From assembly GCF_932294415.1 (NCBI RefSeq), contig NC_065536.1, positions 59,297,354-59,361,353 of the forward strand: a stretch of DNA of 64,000 nt, read 5' to 3'. The notes beneath the pieces are model-generated. The model had not been told where the DNA came from, did not search any database, and saw nothing but the letters and a program-made list of their open reading frames with translations. Below, in pieces: positions 35,784 to 45,924 of this stretch (position 1 is the first letter of the stretch; each line of letters begins with the position of its first letter). The position numbers were made by a program, and so were the translations under genes. Source of the DNA: Quercus robur. Its lineage: Eukaryota > Streptophyta > Magnoliopsida > Fagales > Fagaceae.

Positions 35784-37102
35784 CTTATGATTTTGAATAA
35801 CTCAGGCAATTAGTAACTATTAATAACTATTAAAAGTTTAAACCTTTAATTGCATATAGTATACCTTCCTTTTTTTTTTTTTTTGTTTGCTGAGAGTATA
35901 TAGTATATACCCTTTTATCTGTATTTCAAATTTTCAATTGCTTTGAATTACGATGCTACACAACCCAACAGTTCAAATTCAATATATTTATTGTAGAATT
36001 TCAAACTGTTACGTTTGTTTAGAACTTTAGAATGATTTATTCGTTATCATCAAATTAAAAACATTAAAAAAAAAAATTTGTAAGCCAGGTTTATTAGATC
36101 TGAAGTCTTTTTTAGCTAGAACTCTTTCTTCACTCAAATCTTAGTTAGCTTCCCCTCCAAAAAAAAAAAATCTTAATTAGCTGAACAGTCTCTCTCTCTC
36201 TCACTCTTGTCAATTATGCACCCCCAGGAAAATTTAATACCAGCTGCATATATCAGAAATCAATTGACAGATGTACTTCAACTAATTAATAAAATATAAA
36301 CAAGGATTTTGTTAACAATTTAACATCTTATGATTTTGAATCACTCAGGAATTTTTTTTTAATAAAAATAAAATCACTTTCTAAATTCTAAAAATGATTA
36401 AAGATTAAAGACTATAATCAATACTTTTTTTTTTCCAAGGATGTAATCAATACTATTTAAAACTCCAAAATACCAAACCATTGAAATGTCATGGTCAATG
36501 ACTTTTTATCTTTTGCTATTAGCTTTGCACATATTTAACAACATTAACTTATAGTATAAACTCCCAAATTGTCAATAGTTTCTAACAACTAGTAATCAGG
36601 ACTTTTATGTGGAGAATCTTGTAAAAGAAGAGAACCATACCTGGAATTCTTCTTCCCTACTTATTATAGTAATTGAAAATATTGAGTTATATAATAATAA
36701 AATAAAATAAAAAAATGCCCCAAAAGTTTAGGCTAATATTAGGTATTACCAAAACTTTTTAAAAATATATAATTTGCTCCCTAAGCACAAAAAATACTTA
36801 ACATCGTTTAAAAAAGTTCAATGCTCCTCCAAATCGACTGCTTCCTCTTCCAATTGCTTGTTTTAATTGCTCAAGTTTAACAATAATTGTATTACAACAA
36901 TTATATGTACAATGAAGTGTATAGGTAACGGGTAACCAATAACTGATAAAAGAACAACCAAATATTTGAGAGGTAGGGGCAAGCAGGCTGCAAGAGTAGG
37001 GCAATTTCCACCTAGTGTTAAGTAATTAAAGTTTGTACTTAGAAAATGTTGTAGACATAACATTTCTTTTTTTATTATAACATATCATTTTTAATTATTG
37101 AT

Positions 37103-37271
37103 TAATGCTAGTAATACAAACTATTTTACAAATTTTTTTTACAAATTACTGATATTGTGAATGGTTATTAATAAATAAATAAAAATAATGTTAATGATGG
37201 GTTTAGATGAAAACTAATAAGAAGTTGGTCATATCAACATTTTGTAAAATAGTTTGTGGTCATAGCATTAC
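37103..37271. mobile_element. MITE family 'TAATGCTA', copy in duplication unit 2
   Basis: TAATGCTAGTAATACAAAC at the left and GGTCATAGCATTACTC at the right. It is the duplicate of the element at 34082-34254, so it was present before the large duplication. Confidence 0.75.
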
Positions 37272-38175
37272 TCTTAATTATTTAATTATTTTAGGTTACA
37301 AAAATGATGTGACAGCATTTTATTGAACAAACTAAACATGCATGACAAGTTTATCTAATACTTAACAAAAAATATAAATGAAAAGCTGCTGATACAAACA
37401 AAATAAAATTTCATGCGGTAAAATCCAAACACTCTCAAACTTTATGATGTAATATGCAATTCAATCTACTTAAAATGATTCCCATAAACATATTTTTTAT
37501 TAAAAAAAAAACTTAGGATAATTATTCCTTTCAATTATCATCAAATTAAAAAAACTAATTTATAGCTGAACAGTCCCTCTCAAACTCTGTCAATTATGTA
37601 CCCCAGAAAAATTTAATGTCAGTTGTACATAACAGAAATCAATTGACAGATATACTTCAATTAAAAAAAAAAAAACAATCTCATATCTTATGATTTTGAA
37701 TCACTCAGGCAATTAGTAACTATTAAAAGTTTAAAACTTGCATTGTATATTGTATATACCTTTTTTTTTCTTGCTGAGAGTATATATATACACCCTTTTA
37801 TATGTATTCAATTGCTTTGAATTACGATGCTACACAACGCACAGCTCAAATTCAATATATTTATTGTAGAATTTCAAACTGTTACGTTTGGTTAAAACTT
37901 TAGAATGATTTCTTCGTTATCATCAAATTAAAAACATTAATTAAATTTTTTTTTTTGTAAGCCAGGTTTATTAAATCTGAAGTCTCTTTTAGCTATAACT
38001 CTTTCTTAATTCTAATCTTAATTAGCTGAACAGTCTCTCTCTCTCTCTCTCTCTCACTTTTGTCAATTATGCACCCCCAGGGAAATTTAATATCAGCTGT
38101 ATATATCAGAAATCAATTGACAGATATACTTCAACTAATTAATAAAATATAAACAAGGATTTTGTTAACAATTTA

Positions 38176-38315
38176 GGGGCGGTATGGTAAGAGATTTATA
38201 GTAACGTTATTTGTATTTTTTGGAAATATATGTGGGTGAAAAAGTGTGTGAAAATACGTGTAATGTTGTTTAAACACTGAAAATTGTTGTTTAAACAACG
38301 GTAACAAACAGACCC
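38176..38315. mobile_element. Tourist-like MITE (140 bp) with TTA target duplication
   Basis: Left end GGGGCGGTATGGTA, right end AACAAACAGACCC, flanked by TTA at 38173-38175 and 38316-38318. The empty site is seen in duplication unit 1 at about 36313-36330, where AACAATTTAACATCTTATG is continuous. The TTA target and GGG-rich ends fit PIF/Harbinger. Confidence 0.9.
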
Positions 38316-38935
38316 TTAACATCTTATGATTGTGAATCACTCAGGAATCTATTTTTAATAAAATAATAATAATAAAATAAAATCACTTTCTAAATTCTAA
38401 TAATGATTAGAGATTAAGGACAATATTCAATACTTTTTTTTTTTTTAGGATGGAATCAAATACTACTTAAAACTCCAAAATACCATAAGCATTGAAAATG
38501 TCATGGTCAATGACTTTTTATCTTTTGCTATTAGCTTTGCACACATTTAACAACATTAACTTATAGTATAAACTCCCAAATTGTCAATAGTTTCTAACAA
38601 CTAGTAATAAGGACCTTTATGTGGAGAATCTTGGAATTCTTCTTCCGTACTTATTTTAGTAATTGAAAATATTGAGTTATATAATAATAATAATAGAAGC
38701 ACAAATAATATTTAACATCTTTTAAAAAAGTTCAATGCTCCTCCAAGTCAATTGCTTCCTCTTCCAATTGCTTGTTTTAATTGCTCAAGTTTAACAATAA
38801 TTGTATTACAACAATTAAAAGTACAATGAAGTGTAACCAATAACTGATAAAAGAACAACCAAATATTTGGGAGGTAGGGGCAAGTAGGAGTAGAGAAATT
38901 TCGACCTAGTGTTAAGTAAAGTTTGTACTTAAGGA

Positions 38936-39650
38936 TTAGACTATATAATTTTTAAAAGTTTAGGTAGTACCTAATATTAGTCCAACCTTTTAGGGCGGTT
39001 TGTATTATACCCTAATAATAATAAGTAGAATAAGAAAAATGATTTTTTTTTTACATTTTTTTTAATTCTTCTATAGAATATAAACATAACAAAATATTAC
39101 ACTATTTTCACAATAAACCACTTAAAATAAAATAAAATTTTATTGGAATCTAAAGTAACTCAAAATAAGAATATTATGAAATTTTATTATATTCTTAGAC
39201 TTTCTCTAAATTATATATATATATAAATAAGTAGTACAAAATAGTTAAGTTGAAGTTTACGCATTGGCATAATTTGTTGACTTGAAAGAAAGTCATGCAC
39301 TTGGTTGTTGGTTGAGTGCACCCTAAGATTTGAAGACTTCACTAGTTCACATCTCCCTTTGTTCGTTATTGGCCAAATGGAGTGAACTTTCCGTCTCCAA
39401 CAATCAACAAATTCGTTAATAGAATCATTGGTTCAATAATTTGATTCTAACCTATTGACTCACTTTATAAGTCTATTAAAAAAACAAAAAAAAAAACCCT
39501 GACGTATGTTGCTTGCGTTTATACGTGTCAATCAAAAGTTACTGTTGGAAAAAGAAAATTAGAACACATTTTCCATGCTTAACACGTCTCTTTCTTTTTC
39601 TTTTTTCTTTTTAATTTTACTATTAGTTCCACTTTTGAAGAGGAAATTAA
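38936..39650. other. AT-rich intergenic region
   Basis: No gene or clear element seen between the end of the duplication and the next MITE. Confidence 0.5.
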
Positions 39651-39791
39651 GTGGATGTTTGATAGAGGGATTTAAACAATAGTTTTCAGTATTTATACAC
39701 TACAACATGCATTTCTATAACATCTTTTAATCCATACATATTTTCACAATACTTAAATAATAATATTAGAAATCTTTAACCAAACAAGCCC
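39651..39791. mobile_element. Tourist-like MITE (141 bp) with TAA target duplication
   Basis: Left end GTGGATGTTTGATAG and reversed right end GGGCTTGTTTGGTTA; flanking TAA at 39648-39650 and 39792-39794. Close in size and terminal sequence to the elements at 32391 and 38176. Confidence 0.8.
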
Positions 39792-40303
39792 TAAATAATT
39801 TTATTCACAAAATAGAAACTATACAACAGGAGCAAAAGCTCAATGCAAATGTGACTTCTCCAAAACTCAACTAGAACAACAACAACTCAAACAAACATAT
39901 AAGACCAGTTCTATATCAGTTAATTACCATAATTTCGTCTTTCCTAATCTAACTATCATAGAGACTAAATGCAAAATTTCAAAACAAAACAAAGAATTAC
40001 ATACAAATCTCCTCAAAGGAGGACTTCATGGTTAACTTCTAAATATTCCAAAGCATGAGTAGTGGCGGTTCCAAAATTTTTTGTATTTTTATATAGTTGT
40101 CATTATCTATTTATCATTTTTTTTATAAAATTTTTAAATATTTTAAACTAAATAACAAAGTTCAACCCATTGCATTGTATTAATTATTGACCCACACAAC
40201 TACCCTCATCCATGAATAAATAATGTACTAAGGGTATGTTTGTAGACTGTAATAGGCATTGTAATGTAATAGTTATTAATATAGTTTAGTTATTTAGTAG
40301 TTT
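39792..40303. other. AT-rich intergenic region
   Basis: No gene or clear element boundary recognised. Confidence 0.5.
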
Positions 40304-40319
40304 AATTATGTTTTAATTA

Positions 40320-40438
40320 GCCAAAGGCCTTGTAGCTGAATTGACACCTCCTCATGCACAAAATGCTTGGGGGTCTAGGGGGGAAATGATTTGAGCTGCG
40401 GGGTTAGCAGCATGTTGTAATTATTTCTCAAAAAAAAA
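40320..40438 (+). mobile_element. tRNA-derived SINE, about 119 bp
   Basis: Begins GCCAAAGGCCTTGTAGCTGA with a polymerase III A-box-like TAGCTGAATTGACACC, and ends in an A-run. It is flanked by a perfect 16-bp direct repeat AATTATGTTTTAATTA (40304-40319 and 40439-40454), the mark of target-primed insertion by LINE machinery. The B box is eroded. Confidence 0.85.
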
Positions 40439-40498
40439 AATTATGTTTTAATTATATGAAATAATCATTCCTTATAAATAGTTATTCTTTAAAATGAA

Positions 40499-41234
40499 TG
40501 TGGGGGCTACGGCCCAAAATAACGAGTTGGGCCTTGGGTCCGTCTAAGGAGGCAACGTGGCTCAGCGATCCATGTTTTAAGCCTTATCACGGGAGACAAA
40601 GAAAAAAGGTCCGAGGAGGAATTCCTCCTCGGACACTGAAAACCCGGAGCAAAGGTACATCCAAACCACTGAAGCCCATCCCCTAAATACGTGAAATGGG
40701 TAGAAATACAAAAGATCTCAGCAAAAACTGTCACCACTACATTGAATGCACTACAACCACCTTCCTGGCCGCAATAATGTGGAGAAGACCCCTGAACAGT
40801 GTTGTCTTGGCCACCGTAACTCACAAAGGACTGAAAGAGGTGTCTGATGGGATGGGTGCTCAAGTGGAGGCTTTGATGATCAACAAGTGTAAATCCTAGA
40901 TGGCAAAGAGGGGTCTATATAATGTATATAAACCCCCAAAAGAAAGGGGAGGGAGATAAAAAAAGAAAAGGGCAAGAAGACTGGGGCATGAAAAGAAATT
41001 CTAATGTACTATTCTGTATACATAAATATAACTCTGAATCTCCTTGGACTAGAAGATTTTTCAACGTAATGGTTTATGTTCTTGCTCATGTGTATCTATG
41101 TCCCATGCAAGTCTTTGTCTAACTTATTTAACTTTAGTTCTTAAACCCATACTCTACTATATTGATTGTGTTGGACTTTTTGGATCAAAACTTCACACGA
41201 TTGGGGTTTGGACTCCAAGAATTTTCCCCCTACA
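40499..41234 (+). repeat. 5' LTR (736 bp)
   Basis: Starts TGTGGGGGCTACGGCC and ends CCCCCTACA. 'GGGTCTATATAATGTATATAA' near 40910-40930 holds the probable TATA box. The last 288 bp align to 45633-45919 with about nine substitutions and one small gap. Confidence 0.88.
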
Positions 41235-41236
41235 AT

Positions 41237-41254
41237 TGGCGCCGTCTGTGGGAA
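41237..41254 (+). other. Primer-binding site (tRNA-Asp-like)
   Basis: TGGCGCCGTCTGTGGG starts two bases after the 5' LTR. The first nine bases, TGGCGCCGT, complement the 3' end of plant tRNA-Asp; the remainder matches less well. This position and sequence are common in Tat/Athila-type plant elements. Confidence 0.7.
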
Positions 41255-41287
41255 GAACTTGAGTGTTAGTGAGTACGACGTTTAAGC

Positions 41288-42441
41288 ATGGTAGGATCAG
41301 GTCCACACTAGGAAAATCCACGCCAAGCTGACCGTCAGCAAACAGAACCTATTGGGCTTCAGCGGCAAAATAATCCTCCTGACCCTAGGCCGAATCCAAG
41401 TAATGAAATAAACCGAGAGGGAAGCGTACATACTACTCAGACAAGCCAAAGCCACTCCCAAGTAGGTAGTCGCATATCCCAAAGGCGAAACAACTATCAG
41501 GCCATGCAGCGAGAGATAGACGACCTGAAAAAGAAGTTGCGCCGTGCACAGCGAAGGCAATCCCTTTCCAGCTCAAATACATCCAATAACGAGGAGGAGG
41601 ATGTCAGTTACAGGCGGAGGTCAAGAACTCCCCCAAGTGAAACTTTTTCTTACGAGAAGGAGTCGCGCCATGAACAGAGATATAAGAGCCCATCTGGTAG
41701 GGGTTTAGGTAATGATGCCATAACAAGGCACTGGATCAAATCTCTAGGTCACCCTTCTCACACAGGATAGACGGGGCTAAATTACCTCGGCGCTTCAATC
41801 AACCTACGTTTGCCATCTACAACGGTCCAGCAGATCCTGTGGAACACGTGAGCCAGTTTAACCATAGAATGGCTATCCATTCCCAGAATGAGGCTCTGAT
41901 GTGTAAAGTTTTTCCGTCCAGCTTGGGACCAGTGGCAATGAGATGATTCAACAGCTTGAAGACGAACTCCATAGATTCCTATAAGCAGCTCACTCAGGCT
42001 TTTTGCTCTCGCTTTATTACAAATAGCAGAGTCCCGCGACCCCTAAGTTTGTTATTATCCTTATCTCTGCATGAAGGGGAAACCTTAAAGGCGTATTCGG
42101 ATAGATATTGGAAAGTGTATAACGAGATGGATGAAAACCACGATAACGTCACCATCAGCACGTTCAAAAGTGGTCTCCCCACCGAGCACGACTTAAGGAA
42201 ATCTCTAACTGGTAAACCCGTCACCAACGTTCGCCAACTAATGGACAGGATTGACAAATATAAAAGGGTGGAAGAGGACCAGCTACAAGGGAAAGGAAAG
42301 GAGAAGATCATCCCCCCCAAAGGGAATGATTACAGGTTGGAACGATATAACAGTAACCAGCTGAGGAGGGATTTTTCGAGACAGGCTGGACAAACTAACA
42401 TGCGAACGGTTAATGTCGTATTCAGAGAGCTGGTGCAATAA
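41288..42441 (+). pseudogene. Decayed gag of the Tat-type element
   Basis: The probable start at 41288 is followed by a stop after seven codons. Later pieces include a charged segment at 41504-41770 (EIDDLKKKLRRAQRR) and the capsid-like retrotransposon gag domain at 41956-42441 (SYKQLTQAFCSRF, LHEGETLKAYSDRYWKVYNE). In-frame stops at about 41768 and 41944 break it. The region 42490-42640 retains a CHYHQDHGHTTEDW zinc-knuckle-like motif. Confidence 0.8.
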
Positions 42442-42837
42442 GTTCTGGAGAAAGTTAAGAATAAGCCTTTCTTCAAATGGTCGAGTAAAATGGCCGGAGA
42501 CCCCTCGAAGCGCAACCAAAACCTGTATTGTCATTATCATCAAGACCACGGGCATACCACCGAGGATTGGAGAAATTTATGGAATCACCTGGATCAGTTG
42601 GTCCGAGAAGGAAAGTTACGTCACCTTTTACACCCCTCTAGCGGTCATCTGGGCCAAGCAGTTCAAGAGCCTCGGAAAGATGTATCTTTGAGACCTCCCA
42701 TGGGGACGATACACGTCATCCTCGCCGCCCCTAGAAGAACCGGCTCTTTTCCCTCTGGGGTACTATCCATCGCCTGACTCCCGGCCGAGGATGGTAAGAG
42801 GGAGTCCAAAAAATCTAAAAAGGGAAACTCACCAATA

Positions 42838-43344
42838 TTGGGGTTCTCAGACGAGGATAAGGGAGGAACTATCCAATCTCATGACGATGCTCTAGTGGTT
42901 ACGTTGAGGATTGGAGGGTTTGACGTGAAAAGGGTACTAGTAGATCTAGGCAGTGCAGTGGAAGTAATGTACCCCGATCTGTATAAGGGGCTCAACTTAA
43001 GGCCTGAGGATTTAATGGCTTATGACTCTCCTCTTATAAGTTTCGAGGGGAAGACTGTTGTACCAAAAGGGCAGGTCAGATTACCCATACAGATCGGATC
43101 AGAGGTGGTGGAGGTAGATTTTATCGTAGTCGATGCCTGCTCACCCTACACGGCCATAGTAGCCAGACCATGGCTCCATGCCCTGGAAGCCGTGTCTTCT
43201 ACGCTTCACCAGAAGGTAAAATACCCGCTCGGAGGCCAAGTGGAAGAAATTTGTGGAGATCAAGCCATGGCTAGGCAATGCATGGTGGCCGCCATCTTGT
43301 GCCGATTCAATGCCGAATCCTCAGCTTCTGTGAAGGGCTCATAG
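42838..43344 (+). pseudogene. Aspartic protease region of the Tat-type element
   Basis: A retropepsin-like fold is indicated by VKRVLVDLGSAVEVMYPDLY; the usual D-T/S-G active-site triad reads DLG here. Followed by LPIQIGSEVVEVDFIVVDA and the YTAIVARPWLHAL block, typical of this family. Stop at 43342-43344. Confidence 0.8.
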
Positions 43345-43461
43345 CAATCAATTGCCTCGACAGCACAAGTCAGCGAACTAGCCGAGGAGATAAAATGTGA
43401 AAGTTTAGAAAAGAATGCTGTTGACGATAATCCAGAAAGATTTTTTCAAGTCGGCTCAGAA

Positions 43462-44673
43462 TTACCTTTTTAAGAAAAAGAGGAACTGGTAGGGTTTCTG
43501 AGGAGGAACGTTGATGTGTTTGCATGGGACGCCTACGATGCCCTGGGGGTTGACCCTAGTCTCATTTGTCACTACCTGAATGTTAACCCGTCCTCTATTC
43601 CAAAGAAGCAGCCACCCCGGCGCTCGTCGAAAGAGCATGCCGACGCTGTTAGAGATGAAGTGATGAAGCCGAAAAAGGCAGGCGCCATCAAAGAAGTCTT
43701 TTACCCCGAATGGTTGGCAAATACGGTGGTGGTAAAGAAGAAGACAAGGAAGTGATGAGTCTGCGTAGACTTCACAGACGTGAACAAAGCGTGCCCGAAG
43801 GACCCGTTCCCGTTGCCTCAAATAGACCGATTGGTAGATGCGACTGTAGGCCATCCCAGAATGAGCTTTCTAGATGCCTTCCAGGGTTATCATCAGATAC
43901 TGCTGGCTCTAACAGATCAGGAGAAAACGGCGTTCATGACACCCGTCGGAAACTACCACTATAAGGTGATGCCTTTCGGTCTAAAGAATGTAGGGTCAAC
44001 CTACTAAAGGATGATAACTAGAATGTTCGAACCACAGCTGGGCAAGGTTATTGAAGTCTACATAGACGATATGGTAGTAAAAAGTAAAGTGGTGTCTAAG
44101 CACGTGAAAGACCTTGAAGTTATCTTTGGCATCTTAAGGGAGCATAAGCTGCGCCTCAATGCTTCCAAGTGTTCATTTGGGGTCGGGTCTGGGAAATTTC
44201 TGGGCTATATGGTAACCCACAAAGGAATAGAGGTAAGCCCGGACCAAATCAAAGCGATTAATAGCCTATAAACTCCTCGGAACCCGAAAGAAGTACAAAA
44301 ACTCACCGGTATGATCGCAGCGTTGAATCGGTTCATCTCCCGATCTGCAAACCGATGCCGACCTTTCTACCTCTTGGTGAATAAGTGGAAGGGATTCGAA
44401 TGGTCCGAGGACTGTGTCATAGCCTTTCAGCAACTTAAAGAATACCTGTCCTGGCCACCCATCATGTCCAGCCCTGAGGTCGACGAGGTTTTGTTCGCAT
44501 ACATAGCAGTGGTCTCTTACGCTGTAAGCTTGGTACTAATACGAATTGATAATGGGATACAGCGACCGGTATATTACATAAGTAAATCGTTACATAAAGT
44601 GCGTTACTTACCACTGGAAAAGGTAATTCTTACAGTAGTGCATGCCACGCTAAAACTTCCCCACTACTTTTAG
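43462..44673 (+). pseudogene. Reverse transcriptase and RNase H of the Tat-type element
   Basis: Pieces in one forward frame: FLDAFQGYHQILLA, MPFGLKNVGSTY, the catalytic VYIDDMVVKS near 44062, and FLGYMVTHKGIEVSPDQIKA, followed by an RNase H domain (about 44311-44673; YISKSLHKVRYLPLEK). In-frame stops fall near 43753-43758, 44005, 44269 and 44671. The catalytic YxDD is kept, but the frame is broken. Confidence 0.85.
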
Positions 44674-44679
44674 GCACAC

Positions 44680-45645
44680 ATGGTCGTTGTCCTGACTCAA
44701 CTCCCCCTCCGATCAGTGCTTCATAGCGCCGATTACACAGGAAGAATCGGCATGTGGAGTACACTTTTAGGGGCTTTTGATATTAAATATATGCCTAGAA
44801 CCTCTATCAAGGGCCAAGTTCTCCCGGATTTAGTCGCTAAATTTGCTGAACCCGCTGTAGAAGCAGTAACCAAGGAGGAAAACATGGATAGAAAATCGAT
44901 TGGAACAATCTCTGCACATGGAGCCTCGCGATGGAAGGTCTATGTGGATGGCACGGCAAACCAAAAAGGATCCGGGGTAGGGCTAGTTCTAATATCGCCC
45001 GAGAATATTACCATTGAAAAATCGTTAAGACTTGGGTTCTCGGCTACAAACAATGAGGCCGAGTATGAGGCTTTGCTGCAAGGAATGGTCATGGTGCAAA
45101 AAATGGGCGGAAAGGCGATAGAAGCGTTCTCGGACTCCAGACTGGTAGTAGGCCAGGTGAGGGGCGAGTTGGAAGCTAGAGATGCAAGAATGCAGGAATA
45201 CCTCGGTCGAGTCAAACGCCTACAATCAGACTTTGAATTTTTTAGTTTAACGCATGTCTCTAGAAGTGGGAACACACATGCGGATTCGCTGGCCACGCTT
45301 GCCACGTCTTCTGCACAGGATCTACCTCAGATGATCCTTGTTGAGTATTTATGCAAGATAAGTACAACCACAGAGGATACAGTTCGAATCCATCAGGTCA
45401 AAAGCAATCCGAGCTGGATGGATCCCATAGTGAACTTCCTTAAAGATGATATATTACCCGAAGAGAAATTAGAGGCCGAAGGGATACGGAGGAATGCTCC
45501 TCGGTTCTGGTTGTCAGAAGACCACAAGCTATACAAGCGCTCCTACTATGGGCCATACTTACTATGCGTACACCTAGAGGCATCAAAATCGTTGCTTGAA
45601 GAACTGCATGAGGGAATTTGTGGGAGCCACACGGGAGGGAGATAA
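44680..45645 (+). pseudogene. Second (archaeal-type) RNase H and integrase start
   Basis: A 321-codon open stretch. KVYVDGTANQKGSGVGLVL near 44937, NNEAEYEALLQGM, and SDSRLVVGQV form the additional RNase H domain specific to Tat-lineage elements. The frame ends in LLEELHEGICGSHTGGR, the beginning of the integrase zinc-binding motif, and then runs into LTR sequence at the deletion junction near 45633-45642. Confidence 0.85.
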
Positions 45646-45919
45646 AAAAAGAAAAGGGCAAGAAGACTGGGGCATGAAAAGAAATTCTAATGTACTAGTC
45701 TGTATACATAAATATAACTCTGAATCTCCTCGAACTAGAAGATTTTTCAACGTAATGGTTTATGTTCTTGCTCATGTGTATCAATGTCCCATGCAAGGCT
45801 TTGTCTAACTTATTTAACCTTAGTTCTTAAACCCATACTCTACTATATTGATTGTGTTGGGCTTTTTGGATCAAAACTTCACACGATTGGGGTTTGGGCT
45901 CCAAGAATGTCCCCCTACA
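45633..45919 (+). repeat. Truncated 3' LTR (last 287 bp)
   Basis: Aligns to the final 288 bp of the 5' LTR (40947-41234). The junction with integrase coincides with GGGAGGGAG, present at 40947-40955 in the 5' LTR. Confidence 0.92.
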
Positions 45920-45924
45920 ATGAG

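Larger units (their letters stand above)
33938..37043. repeat. Large direct tandem duplication, copy 1
   Basis: From GAAAATGTTG at about 33938 to GTACTTA at about 37043 this segment is collinear with 37044-38935. Shared landmarks in order: the TAATGCTAG MITE, AAGAAGTTGGTCA, TGAACAGTCCCTCTCAAACT, TTGAATTACGATGCTACACA, TCATGGTCAATGACTTTTTATC, ACCAAATATTTG. Copy 1 is longer because it also holds a private 300-bp tandem repeat and an 810-bp solo LTR. Without these it is about 2.0 kb, the size of copy 2. Confidence 0.85.
37044..38935. repeat. Large direct tandem duplication, copy 2
   Basis: Collinear with 33938-37043 (see that entry). Compared with copy 1 it lacks the solo LTR and the 300-bp repeat but carries a private 140-bp Tourist-like MITE at 38176-38315. 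It ends at GTACTTA near 38933, after which homology stops. Confidence 0.85.
40499..45919 (+). mobile_element. Truncated Ty3/gypsy (Tat-type) LTR retrotransposon
   Basis: Full 5' LTR 40499-41234, primer-binding site, decayed gag, protease, reverse transcriptase and two RNase H domains, then the first codons of integrase, fused directly to the last 287 bp of the 3' LTR. Flanking ATGAA (40494-40498) and ATGAG (45920-45924) look like a 5-bp target duplication with one mutation. The second RNase H after the first is the hallmark of the Tat lineage. Multiple stop codons and frameshifts make it dead. The rest of integrase, the polypurine tract and most of the 3' LTR are missing. Confidence 0.92.
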
